A stretch of DNA of 64,000 nt from Setoptus koraiensis (taxonomy: Eukaryota; Arthropoda). This document shows, one piece after another, positions 30,772 through 42,125 of the stretch (positions are counted from its first letter, which is position 1; each line of letters opens with the position of its first letter). The notes beneath the pieces were generated by a model. That model searched no databases and had not been told where the DNA came from. It was given only the letters and a program-made list of their open reading frames with translations. The stretch spans positions 14,818,001 through 14,882,000 of the forward strand of contig CM106585.1 in assembly GCA_048013815.1 (NCBI GenBank), read 5' to 3'. The position numbers and the translations under genes were made by a program.

Positions 30772-33231
30772 ATGGTTATAATCAAACTACCCGAATCTGC
30801 GCCTCTCGATCCAGAGGATGAGGATTTCCTTGGCGTGATGAGTGAGAGCGAACCCGATGACGACGTAGATGATCCAGACTGGGAAGAGGTCAAGGCCAAA
30901 GACGATGACGACGATGAGGACGAGCTCGAGTTTAAAAGGATGCCCATATTGCCTGCCGAGGGTGTCGATATATTGATCGAGGACCATGGAAGTAGAAAGA
31001 CAAAGAAGAAAAGAAAAGAGTTGGACCTGAATGAGATTGTGCGCAAGCATGTAAATAGGCAAAAAATTGCGTTGCAATTGAATAAACACAAACTCAGTCT
31101 TGTATTGTTTGTTGCCAGAGGATTGCGTTTATTGAAAATTGCCAGATGTGATATAATAAGAGGTTTAGCTTTATCACTGGTGGATGATTGGTTTATGACA
31201 CGTGCAAAATCTTCCACCACTATTAGTGACAAAAACAACAACAGCAACAAAAAGGATACAATCGTCAGTAGTAAGCGGAAGACTAATGCGGCCAACAGCA
31301 AGAGGAAGGCCTCAGCTAGATCCTCAACAAAGAAGATTTGTCTCGAAGAGGAAATTGAAGATGTCACAGAGCAAGGAGAGAGTTCCACCGGTGAACGTGA
31401 ATTTATTCTTGAATTCTTGGAATGGTTCAGCAAACGAGTGGCCATTTGTGACGATGACGACGTACGCGCGATGCACCTCAAAAATGCCTTCATGATCAAT
31501 CTTCTCAATTGTTTCAGTAACCTACATGTGACCAGCCTCATCGAGCTTGTTTTAATATGTGCTGCCTGCTTGAAAGCTATAAAACCAAATCTACCTGTGA
31601 GAATTCTCAATATACTGCGTCCTATTACCATGAGGGCCGATATCATACCAAAGAACGCCAACAACGTAACTCAGGATATTAACGAGAGTATTTTTGGCGA
31701 TCAATCAACTAGCAACTGTGTAGAACAATCAAAGAAGGAAAAAGATGCACCGCCGTCAATTGAAGAAAATCATTCCTCGCATCTCCTCACCGACGGCCAG
31801 AGAAAACTCGATATCGACTTTTTAATCGTTTCCAATTTAGACATGGCCCCAGAAAGTTCGGAAAAGGCTAAGAAAGTGTCCACATCTAAGAAGGTGAAGA
31901 AACCTGAGCCACATGAGCAGGAACCAATCAAAGAGCCCACCAAGCGGAGAACCTCCAGAGTTACTAAGGTCAAGAGTGAAACGTATCGAGAGGCTCCCGA
32001 GGTCGAGGAAGAAGATGAGCCTAGGGCAAAAAGGAGAATCAGCAAAGCCAAACCAAAGACAGATACTAAGAAGGGTAAGAAAAATATCAGTGATGACGAA
32101 GAAGAAGTTAACAAAACTAAAAAAAGGAATAGTGATACGAAATCAAGCAAAAAGACGGCTAAACAGCCAGAAGAATCTGCTCCAGAACCCGCTGGAGTTC
32201 CAGAAAAACTCGATTTTTGGTTAGAGATATTCTCAGAGAGCGAAAACAAATGGATATGTGTTGACGTCTGCAACAATAAAATAGATGAACCAGAAGTTCT
32301 CAATGAACTCAACAAGCCCTTTTATTATTTGCTCTCGTTTGATATCGACCGCAATTGTATCAAACCAGCGGAGCAATACTATTGTCCAGATTGGTATGCA
32401 CCAGCCTTCAAGCGCGAACGTTGCGATCCCAAATGGTGGCAGATGATCCTGGATGCCTACGGACCCTCAAAACAAAATGAAAAAGATGGTGCAGATGAGG
32501 CAAAATCTCAACAACTTCTAAACAAACAAGATCTACCTAAATCGGACAACGCATTCAGAAATCATCCTCTATACGTTCTACAGAAACACTTATTGAAGTA
32601 CCAAGTGATTTATCCCCCAGATTGTGTGCCTGTTGGCTACTTCAAAGATGAGCCCATTTATCCTAGAGATAGTGTTCACACATGTAGATCTCGCGAAACC
32701 TGGTTGCGTCAAGCGAAATCGGTGAAATTAGGCGAACAGCCCTACAAAATAGTTAAAGCACGCCCTAAAAAGGATAGATACACTGGCGATTATGTCAAAG
32801 ACCTCCCATTGGAAATCTTTGGTGAATGGCAAACCGAAGCTTATGATCCACCAACCGCGCAGGATGGTAAAGTACCGCGTAATATTTATGGAAACGTTGA
32901 TATGTATCAGCCATGCATGTTACCAAAAGGTTGTGTTCATTTAAAATTACCTGGCTTGCAAAAGATCGCCAATAAGTTAAATATAGACATTGCTGCTGCT
33001 GTCATAGGGTTCGATAGCCATTGCGGAGGTTATGGTTCTCATCCGGTAACTGACGGTTTTATAGTTTGCGAGGAGTACCAGGACACTCTGGAGGCAGCCT
33101 GGGATGAAGAGCAGATCAATGCTAGGAAGCGAGAGGAGGAAAAGCGCCAAAAGAGAATCTGGGACAACTGGAAGCGACTTTTGAAGGCAGCCATTATACG
33201 AGAAAAATTACGTGTTAAATACAAGGATTAA
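30772..33231 (+). CDS. XPC: DNA damage recognition protein XPC/Rad4, full-length copy (819 aa)
   Basis: XPC (Rad4 family) finds helix-distorting lesions and starts global-genome nucleotide excision repair with RAD23 and centrin, in the nucleus. An acidic N-terminus is followed by a transglutaminase-like domain (about 110-530), split by a long Lys/Glu/Ser-rich insert as in other animals (about 290-465). The core segment LDFWLEIFSESENKWICVDV ends the domain. BHD1 (around RNHPLYVLQKHLLKYQVIYP), BHD2 and BHD3 follow (GFDSHCGGYGSHPVTDGF region), then a basic coiled C-terminus. It is somewhat shorter than human XPC (940). The frame is uninterrupted. AATAAA lies at 33318. The near-identical shortened copy starts 3.9 kb upstream. 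Confidence 0.93.
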   Translation: MVIIKLPESAPLDPEDEDFLGVMSESEPDDDVDDPDWEEVKAKDDDDDEDELEFKRMPILPAEGVDILIEDHGSRKTKKKRKELDLNEIVRKHVNRQKIALQLNKHKLSLVLFVARGLRLLKIARCDIIRGLALSLVDDWFMTRAKSSTTISDKNNNSNKKDTIVSSKRKTNAANSKRKASARSSTKKICLEEEIEDVTEQGESSTGEREFILEFLEWFSKRVAICDDDDVRAMHLKNAFMINLLNCFSNLHVTSLIELVLICAACLKAIKPNLPVRILNILRPITMRADIIPKNANNVTQDINESIFGDQSTSNCVEQSKKEKDAPPSIEENHSSHLLTDGQRKLDIDFLIVSNLDMAPESSEKAKKVSTSKKVKKPEPHEQEPIKEPTKRRTSRVTKVKSETYREAPEVEEEDEPRAKRRISKAKPKTDTKKGKKNISDDEEEVNKTKKRNSDTKSSKKTAKQPEESAPEPAGVPEKLDFWLEIFSESENKWICVDVCNNKIDEPEVLNELNKPFYYLLSFDIDRNCIKPAEQYYCPDWYAPAFKRERCDPKWWQMILDAYGPSKQNEKDGADEAKSQQLLNKQDLPKSDNAFRNHPLYVLQKHLLKYQVIYPPDCVPVGYFKDEPIYPRDSVHTCRSRETWLRQAKSVKLGEQPYKIVKARPKKDRYTGDYVKDLPLEIFGEWQTEAYDPPTAQDGKVPRNIYGNVDMYQPCMLPKGCVHLKLPGLQKIANKLNIDIAAAVIGFDSHCGGYGSHPVTDGFIVCEEYQDTLEAAWDEEQINARKREEEKRQKRIWDNWKRLLKAAIIREKLRVKYKD

Positions 33232-33317
33232 AATGCGAAAATGATTGCGGCAACTAACTTTTAATTTTAAGTGAGTACAGTAGTGTGGTGCTATTTCATG
33301 CTATTGGACGAACAAAT

Positions 33318-33323
33318 AATAAA
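33318..33323 (+). terminator. Poly(A) signal for full-length XPC
   Basis: AATAAA 87 bases past the XPC stop. It lies outside the duplicated unit, so the shortened copy does not have it. Confidence 0.6.
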
Positions 33324-33609
33324 GCATCGAATGAACGAAAACAATTCCAATCATCGATATTATACCAATAAAGCTTCCTTGCTTTCAGATTCAGAAGTGA
33401 ACCTAAACTTCTGGTCTGGCAAACTTGCATCTTTCCTGTTCAGAATATACTTTTTGTTTGATTTAACCGTCTGTTGCAAAGTTACTCGGATCCACAATTC
33501 TCTGATTGTGTCTTAATTGTGGTTTGTGCCAGCTCCATAAGTAATCAATCGGAGCACGATTGTATCGGTGGCAATTTCAGCGATAAGCAATCAAACATCA
33601 ATCATCAGC

Positions 33610-34090
33610 CACTTCAGGGCCAGTTATGAATAATTTAACATTGAGAAAGGAGAAGATATCTGTTCGAGATAGTGATGACGATGATGATGATGTGTTACAC
33701 TGTTTCACTAGACCTCGTGCCTGGAATAACAAATTTGACCCTCACTATATTATATTCTTATATGATCTCTCTAAGCAATGGTGGAGGGCAAACTTTCAGT
33801 GGAATGCCGGGTGATAATGGAATTGCTGCATAGACACCCGAAAATGATAACAATTCTATAAATCGTAACCAGTTGAATAACTTGTTGCTCAATGACAACC
33901 CACCTGCGTACGGAAAAGGCCTAATTATACATCCAGATGCTTTTCAACTTTACCGAAAGGACACTCTGAAGAATCGGCTCTCGACAAACTGTGACAATTA
34001 CTCGATTCTATTTATTCTATTCAATTTCTATCAGATTGTGGACGCAGTGAAATACATTCATTCACAACTCTTTTATGCCGATCGTAACTC
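33610..34090 (+). pseudogene. Decayed fragment of the PERK kinase gene
   Basis: The stretch aligns along its length with PERK at about 48437-48890, 15 kb away on the same strand. Shared pieces include AACATTGAGA, CACTAGACCTCGTGC, AAATTTGACCC, AGGACACT.TGAAGAAT and AGATTGTGGACGC. Translated, it recalls PERK segments such as [13 protein letters not shown] (here FTRPRAWNNKFDP) and [14 protein letters not shown] (here RKDTLKNRLSTNCD). It has small indels and an in-frame TAG (near 33832), has lost HRDLK and has no catalytic core. It ends close to where PERK exon 1 ends. It is a partial DNA copy of the kinase insert and helix E region, clearly older than the XPC duplication. Confidence 0.85.
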
Positions 34091-34188
34091 AACGAGAATT
34101 CAACTCTGCTTCACCTCGTTGGTTTTCTACTTACTTGAAGGCTCCACTCAGCCCAGCTATACTCAACACTATACTTGAAACGTTTTCA

Positions 34189-34227
34189 TGACCATTTAAG
34201 GTTGTTGATCGAGACCTTAAATGGTCA
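34189..34227. repeat. Hairpin with perfect 14-bp arms
   Basis: TGACCATTTAAGGT (34189-34202) and its exact reverse complement (34214-34227) lie around an 11-base loop, just downstream of the PERK fragment. Confidence 0.85.
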
Positions 34228-35301
34228 CGATAATAGATATACATTGGTTTGCATTCGGGAAGCGAACGCGAATTAAGCGATGACGACTACCTGAAATAGC
34301 ATCACACATATCACATCACTTACTTCTTATTTCTCATGTCGTCATCCATCTCAAGAAACATATGCTTGTAACCTCAAATTAGATTCGCCTTCTTCATACA
34401 GCGTCGTTAAAAACTTTCATATGCTGTTTACCTATTTTAGATTAATGATGATTAGAATCTCTTTTCTGGAATTCTTTTTTCTATCATTGAGATAATGTTG
34501 TTGCTGTTGTTGTTTTTTTTTCAAGCAACAACAACAAGGAATAACGCCAACACTATTTTGTCACTGTCTCACATAGATATTCATAGAATAGAAGTGGTTT
34601 CTTATGAGCGGTAACACAGGGTTAACCAACTTGAAACAACAACTACTTACTAGGTACCATTTTCGCGTGGGCGTCCGACGCTCGCCATAGCTTCTCAATC
34701 ACTTGCCTTTTCACACACTCTGTTTTGTCATATACTACGTTGCGTTCAACAGAGATCTAAATTTAGGCCCCGAGATGCTGTGTATCATATGGGTTGCCCA
34801 ATCACTTTCTTCACGGCTTCTTTCCTAATCTCCTAGCTGTTGTTTGCTAAAAAAAGTGTGGTGCAAAAACAATTGTAATGTAGATACAAGTTGAGATGCA
34901 AATTTGTTTGTTTCAAGTGAACGTCATAACTAAGAGAAAAACACACAACAGCCACCAGACGAACAGTAATCATTTTTCCGTAATGTTTTCGTAAATACAC
35001 TCTCTATTATTGACTCATTTGTTCCGGTGATCATTAGTTGGTGATTAGTTGCAAGCAAAAGAAAGTTGCTAGTTAAATAGTCATAATCACCAAATTTAAT
35101 CCCATACAAATACTCGAGCCGATGTTGCTGTGTTTATTAGCGACACGGGAACAATAGTGAATCAATTCATCTAAAATCATCTAATATAAAATCGCATCGC
35201 ATCGTTAACAATTATTGACCAAAATTGACATTCTTCATAGACCATAGTACTTTCATTAGTGAGTTAACTAATTATCATCAAATTATTATTATACAACAAC
35301 A
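34228..35301. other. Spacer upstream of the spectraplakin gene
   Basis: About 1.07 kb, AT-rich, with no coding exon recognised. It includes a TTG/T-run/CAA imperfect hairpin near 34,495-34,537. It presumably holds the promoter and 5' UTR of the spectraplakin transcript that starts at 35302. Confidence 0.5.
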
Positions 35302-38300
35302 ATGTACTCGTACGAGCGCGATTCGCGCCTCCACATGAAGGGTCACTACGAAACCAGCACTAGTAGTAGCCCCACCAGAAGAGGCAGAATCGAAAGAATA
35401 GAATCGCCCATAGCTAACCGCCAAAGTATCACCAACAGTATGAGCAGTGATCGTTTCAACGAGACGAGTCGTAGCCACAATAGATCAGTGTTAGAGGAAA
35501 GATTGCCAAATAATGGCCGATACAACCATATGAACGATATCACCCATCAAACTGCTACTCACGAAATGGATCATTTAGATTCAGACGATGTTAAATATCA
35601 CACCAAAACACAAATGGCGCAAGCCTCTCAAGAATCAAAAGAGCTGTATAGAAGTTCTCAAGATCGCGGCGGACTGAAAACAGTGAAAACAAGACGCATT
35701 GTCAAGAAAACCACCACCATAACCCGCGGTGAGAATGAAAAATTGGTAAGTATTCGGGCTATCTATGATTCATTGAATCGAAACTCCAACGGAGTAACTG
35801 ACTAGCTGAGAATATGTCGAGTCAGCAATGGCTAAACAGCTAATGGCGTTTTCTTCGGAATGGGGCTGATTGCAATCCGGGCAAGACTTGTGCGATAATT
35901 TCTTTTTGTTAGTTTGGGCAAAAATCTCAAATGAGCCTTGAGAGTTGAAATATTTCTCGAATACTATCTGTTAGCAGTGCGTATTCCTGCAATAGGCTGA
36001 AATAGCCCAATACAATCGCGCCAGCCGATAGCAATATCACCCAAACTGTTCGTCTTGTTGATCTCGACTATTGCTCGATAGAGGAGCGTCGGTGTTTTGA
36101 GGCCAGTGGGTTTTGTATCGTTTCTCTGTATTGTTTTACCTAATCGAGCAAATATTGTTTGGATTATCAACATTGTAGGAGGAGCCGGTCGACGACAAAG
36201 CTGAGCTTCGCGAAGAGCTCAGAAAGCATTTGGAATCGATCAAAAAGGAGTTGAACATTTTGGAGAAGCGCATCGATAATATGGCTCCAGTTGGCGACAA
36301 TATGCACACCCTTCGAAAGCAATTGATAGAGATGGAAGACTTCGAGCGACACTTGAGTAGGGTTCGCAGCAATTTGGACGAGGTAATAGAAATTGGTGGC
36401 GATTTTCTGCGCAACGACGAGGAATTGCGGCCCCAATTGAGAGATTGCCAAGAGCAATTGGCTCGTATTGAATCGAAGGCTTCGAAGAGATTGCGCGACA
36501 TTGACGCGGCTATGAATCGTGTGGACGCGGCCGATGCAGCCATGACACGATTCAACATTAAATTGGACGCATTGAAAAAGGAATTGAACGATCTGGAGCA
36601 TCGATTGGACTCGATGGCGCCAGTGGGCAAAGACTTGAAGACATTGCAACGTCAATTGAGCGAGATGGAGGACTTTGATCGTCGCATTCAAGTGGCCCAT
36701 GGTCATTTGGAGGAGATAGTGCAATTGGCAAATGATATGATACGCCAGGATTTGGTTAAATCGCCCAATGTTCTGCTAGATCAAATAGCCGAATGTCGTG
36801 CCCAATTGGAGCGCATCGAGCAGCGTGCAGCAAAACGGGCCCGCGAAATAGCCGATGCTCTGAATAAATGCGACGCTTCTGCGGCTGCCATGGCCAAATT
36901 CAATGTCCGCTTAGACGCCATCCGAAGGGAACTGGACGATCTTGAGCACAGACTCAATTCGATGGCCCCAGTGGCAAAGGATTTGCCCACGTTGCGCGAA
37001 CAATTGAAAGAGATGGAAGACTTCAATAAGCGCGTAGATAAATGCCGCCAGAACCTACAGTCGGTGATTGAGTTTGGCGAGGAGCTGATAGCCAAAGATC
37101 TGGTGCCCAATGTGAGACACTTGCGCGATCAATTGCAAGACTGCCAGGATCAATTGAAACGAATTGAGGCGCGAGCCGCCAAGAGAATGCGCGACATTAT
37201 GGACGCTTTGGGTCGCGCAGATGCCGCCGAGGCCGCATGGAGAAAATTCCAGCTGAAACTAGACGCAATCAAGAAGGAATTGGACGATCTTGAGCGCCGC
37301 CTAGACGGCATGGCGCCCGTAGGCAAAGACATGGACACACTGAGGGCCCAATTGGCCGAAATGAAGGACTTCGAGCAGCGGCTCAACAAGTGCAGACGCA
37401 ATTTGGAGGCCCTGAACGACTTTGGCGAGGACCTGATAATGCAGGGACTCATTGATAACCCGCGCCTATTGAGAGAGCAAATTCGCGACTGTCAATCACA
37501 ATTGGCCAGATTGGAGGCGCGAGCCGCTAAGAGATTGCGCGAAATTCAGGACGCCATGAATCAGGCCGAGGCGCGCGAGGCAGCGCTGAGAAAATTCCAG
37601 CTCAAATTGGACGCCATCCAGAAGGAATTGGACGATCTTGAGCGCCGCATCGACAACATGGCGCCTGTGGGCAAAGACATGGACACACTGAGGGCCCAAT
37701 TGGCCGAAATGAAGGACTTCGAGCAGCGGCTCAACAAGTGTAGGCGCAATCTGGCCGATCTGGCCGATTTTGGCGAGGATCTAATTCGCCAGAATCTCAT
37801 TGAGAATCCGCGTTTGTTGCGCGACCAAATTAAAGAGTGCCAGGCTCAATTGGCGCGCATTGAGGCCAAGGCAGCCAAACGTTTGAAGGCCATTCAGGAC
37901 GCCATGAACAGATCGGAGCAGGCCGAGGCAGCCATGCAAAAGTTCCGCATTAAATTGGACGCAATCAACAGGGAATTGGAGGAATTGGAGCGACAGGCAA
38001 AGAATTGGTCGGCACCAGGACGCGACCTGGCAACAATAAAGAGACAAATAAGCGACTTGCAAGAATTCAAATCGAGACTCACTAAGGTGGCCAGAATGAT
38101 AGACGAATTGACTGAATTAGGCGAGAGAATGATACGCGAAAATCTAATTGAGGAACCACAAGAGTTGCGTCACGAAGTGAAGCAATGCCAAACAAGATTA
38201 GCCCATCTAGAGGAGCTAGCCAAGGGCAGAGAGAACGAGCTCAATTGGGCCTTGAGCAAGGTGACCGAATTCAACAAATTGGCCGAAGATTTGAGCCAAT

Positions 38301-40550
38301 TCATTGATCGGGCCCAGCACAAATTGGACCGATTGACGCCCGTTGGTGGCGATTTAGAGACAGTGAAACGTCAAGTGGAGGAACTGAAACAACTGAAGAA
38401 AGAGGTCGAGCCCCGAGCCGTTGATGTGGAGCATCTCAATCGTCTCGGCCAAGAGCTTATGATCGGCACAACAGCGGACCAGGCCAGACCTATTCGGGAC
38501 ACATTGAACGACATCAACCAGCGCTGGAATAAACTCATCAAGGGCCTGAATTTGCGCCAGAGCAACCTAGAACAGGCACTGTTGCGCATAGGTCAATTCG
38601 AGTTGGCCATACAAGATCTACTTGATTGGATGAGCCAATGCGAGCGAGCCCTCGATAGGGTGCGTGTCATTCGTGGCGACGCCGAGCTGATCGAGGCCGA
38701 AATGTCAAAATTGAGAGCCATTCTCAAGGACATCGATGCTCATGCTGGCAGCGTCGACGAGATTAATCGCGCCGGAAAGAAACTCATCGAGGAACAGCAA
38801 GGCTCATATCAGGCACTCGAGTCTGTTAGACGAAAATTGGACGAGCTGAACAGGCGCTGGTCAGAGCTGAATGCGAAGGCTCAAAAGAAACGCCAAGATT
38901 TGGAGGAATCGTTGAAGGAGGCGCGAGCGTATGATCGCGAATTGGAAGAACTGTTCGGTTGGTTCAACGAAGTAGAACAGGCACTCAACAATCCGAAGCC
39001 CGTGGGCGGATTACCCGACACAGCCAGAGAGCAATTGGAGAAATTCATGGAATTGTATTCCGAGGTGAATACAAACAAGTCGCGCGTTGAAGCTGTTTTG
39101 GCTCGTGGCGACGAACTCATTCGTAGAGCCACCGAGGGTTGCGCCAGTCAATTGAAGAGCAATGTCAAATTGTTGAAACAACGCTGGCAATCAATTTTGC
39201 AACGTTGCTCAGAACGAAAAGTTAAATTGGAGCAAGCGCTACGAGATGCCGAAGAGTTGCAGGCGGCAACGCAGAAATTTGTCGACTGGTTGAGCTCGGC
39301 AGAGAAACACATCAACGGATTGGAGCCAGTAAGTCGTGTAGTGGAGCGCGTCACAAAACAAATGGCCGAACACAAGGAATTCCAACGCGAAGTCAACAGC
39401 CACAGCGAAGAGTGGATTGCGTTGGATAGACGTGCCACCCAATTGCGACAGGTTTGTACAAAGCATGACGCAACAGTTATCAAAAACTTGATGACCAGTG
39501 TATCAAACAGATGGCAACGATTGGTGACTAAGACGGCGGAAAGGACCCGTGCTCTCGAGATTGGCTACAAGGAGGCCAAACAATTCAGTGATGCCTGGAA
39601 CGATCTGATGCGCTGGCTAGACACGGCTCAGGCCAATTTGGACACGTCAGAAGTGGACACAGACAATGTGGATGAGATAAGACAATTGATTGCCAAACAC
39701 AAGGAATATCAGCGAGCGTTAGAATCGAAACAGTCCACTTATGAGTCGGTGATGCGTATGGGCAGACAACTGAAAGAGAAGGCACCGCGTGTTGATCACC
39801 CTGTCATCCAAGAGATGCTCGACGAACTGAGAGACAAATGGAACAAGGTCTGGAACGCCTCGGCAGACAGGCAACGTCGTCTAGACGAGGCCCTGCAAGA
39901 TGCTCTGGATGCTCAAAGAATGAAACGTCCACCTGTCACCGAGCAAGAGATAATAGAGGACGAGGTTCAACGTCAAGTGGCTCAATGTACCTGTTTGCAT
40001 CGTTACAAGGTGTACCATGTTGGCGAGGGCCGTTACAGATTTGGCGAGTCGCAAAAGTTGCGTCTGGTTCGTATATTGCGCAGTGTTGTGATGGTTCGTG
40101 TGGGCGGCGGTTGGGAGTCGCTAGAGGAATTCCTTCAGAAGAACGACCCATGTAGAGGTGAGTACAACTTGCACAACTTCTTTTCCTCTTAATGTACCCA
40201 CCAACTGAGACACAAAAATTCCTAAAACTAACCTTTATCCTTTGTCCTTTATCACCTGATCAAATGAACGTGTAGCCAAGGGACGCACCAACGTCGAGCT
40301 GAGAGAGCAGTTCATATTGCCCGACGGTGCCTCACAAGCGCTGGCTTCGTTCAAGTCCAAGATGGCCAGAGATCCCGCCTCAGTGTCGCCCATTGGACCA
40401 GTGACCAAGATAAGAGAGAAGACAGAGAAATCGCTGCCAATGACGGGCGCCAGACAAGGCACTCCAAGTGATTATTACAGTGAGGAGGACGCCGGATTGT
40501 GCGGAGAACGTACCCGTTCTCGTAATCACACCGTCTCACCAGCATGGTAA
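35302..40550 (+). CDS. Spectraplakin-type protein (shot/MACF C-terminal form): spectrin repeats plus GAS2 domain
   Basis: Three exons join in phase: 35302-35745, 36179-40157 and 40276-40550 (donors GTAAGT and GTGAGT; acceptors ATTGTAG and GTGTAG), giving 1,565 residues. Residues 1-148 are a charged Ser/Arg/His-rich leader ending in [16 protein letters not shown]. About eleven spectrin-like three-helix repeats follow (about 165-1400). A GAS2/GAR microtubule-binding domain (about 1416-1490, with [20 protein letters not shown]) and a Ser/Arg-rich tail end the protein. Spectraplakins cross-link microtubules with actin or adhesion sites. No calponin-homology or plakin domain lies in the window, and I see no EF-hand pair before GAS2, where shot and MACF1 have one. 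The ATG may mark a short isoform of a larger gene reaching left, or a reduced gene. Several neighbouring repeats are nearly identical. AATAAA lies at 40747. Confidence 0.85.
36281..38340 (+). repeat. Tandem 348-bp (116-residue) spectrin repeat units
   Basis: The motif M-A-P-V-(G/A) starts at 36281, 36614, 36962, 37310 and 37658, spacings of 333, 348, 348 and 348 bp. Degenerate versions follow near 38,006 and 38,335. The units at 37310 and 37658 are almost identical in DNA for more than 130 bp (for example ATGGACACACTGAGGGCCCA in both). This indicates recent internal duplication or gene conversion. Confidence 0.9.
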
Positions 40551-40746
40551 TTGCAGCATCACCGTTCGAAAATTACGAGATAGATAGATAGAGACAGAGA
40601 GAAAACGTCTAACAACATTATAGATTCGGGCTGCATAATCGCCAAGTACCTCAATAGAATTGTAAACAAAGACTAACTCATTGAACATAATATGTATGTG
40701 AACAGTAATAATATTAACCATTATAAAATCATGTCATTTTAATTGT

Positions 40747-40752
40747 AATAAA
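40747..40752 (+). terminator. Poly(A) signal for the spectraplakin gene
   Basis: AATAAA about 200 bases after the stop codon. Confidence 0.6.
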
Positions 40753-42125
40753 ATCGATGCGAACTAAAACTAATTCTATAACTGTAAACTGTGTTTGCGT
40801 TCTTTAGTCCTGTTCTTCTGGACCTCTGTGACGAGCTAAACAAAATCTGCCCCTTTGCGGAACATTCAAGATCTTGAACTTGCATAATCATAAAACAGCT
40901 AGCAGATACGAGAGACACACGAGTGTGCAGCAATCAACGACTTGTCTTCAAACAATGTTTTGAGTGGGCTGGAAATCGAGACCTTCATAAAAGTTTGTTC
41001 GGCAGTCTACCTAAAGATGGTATCCATCGGGATTGCGCTGTTTTATTGTTCGAAAACGTCGATAAATCAGTAATTTGTACTGATTATCACTGATTGGTCT
41101 GTACAACATTTTTAACAATTGAGTTCATGATTCAGTGAGAATAAATATTGCTATTTATTTTAAATTATGTTGAGACCCAATAGATTATGTGTTGGTGAGA
41201 TTCTCTTCATATTCATAAGTGCCCACTTTTCCTAAGAAGCAAAATTTGGATTAGGGCCTTTTACAGGTGCTCTGTGAGTGCCGAGTAGCCAGCTTCTGCT
41301 AGGCAAAACCTAGCTCGCACTATTACGTCAGTCCAATAAGACACCATGAAAGTATTAAAGCGCTTGTTATTGGTCGAATTAGTTAGGTGTGAACTATCGA
41401 GTAAACAAAGCCATAATGAACATCATACAATCATCCAAAACTACTTTGTAATGGGACTTATCAGGTTAATTCAAAACTCGCAAAACATGTTCCTCGGGAA
41501 AGTTATTTAGCCGACAAGAATGCCTACGTCTAAAGGGGCCGAATCGAGGTGAACGATGACGAAAGAAAGTGGCTGATTTCCATCAATCATACAATGTGTA
41601 TCTGACTGAAACTCTGACAAACATTTCTAGCTGATTAGATTCGCTGGTTATATACACGCAATGTCAGAATAGATGCCACTTGCGTCATTTTGCAGACTCG
41701 TCTAGCCATCCCCAGGTACTACTGGGAGCTGTGAGAGTTGTGCCGATGCAGAATCTCGCATCAATCACTTGGCACGCCCTTCACCATATGATTGCTATAA
41801 ACAACCATTGTAACCATAGCATCAGTAACCATTTCTAATAATCTTTTTTACGGTGAACAAAAAATCTCTGAATGATTGAACGTCAGACTATTGAATGACC
41901 AGCGCTATTCTTTCCAGGTGAGTATAATGCCACAGACCTACCATGTTCTATTAACCACGACAGACTACACGCGAATTCGACCAGTATCCATATAATAATC
42001 TCTCATACCTGTCGTCTACTCTCACTATTCGCAGATATTATTTCAGTAGCGCCTTATGGGCAGTAGATTCTAACGCTAGAGCTATTATAAACAGATCCGT
42101 GGGGTCAAACATCTACAGTAAGACA
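40753..42125. other. Spacer between spectraplakin and NUDT14
   Basis: About 1.37 kb with no coding exon recognised. Near 41917 CTTTCCAGGTGAGT holds overlapping acceptor-like and donor-like motifs. A CAGATATTATTTCAG tract near 42,033-42,048 could end a 5'-UTR intron of NUDT14. Confidence 0.55.

Noticed and set aside
31631-32152. The 522-bp difference between XPC copies as a retained or lost intron
   Set aside because: The segment does not begin with GT or end with AG in either possible alignment, and its translation continues the typical charged XPC insert.
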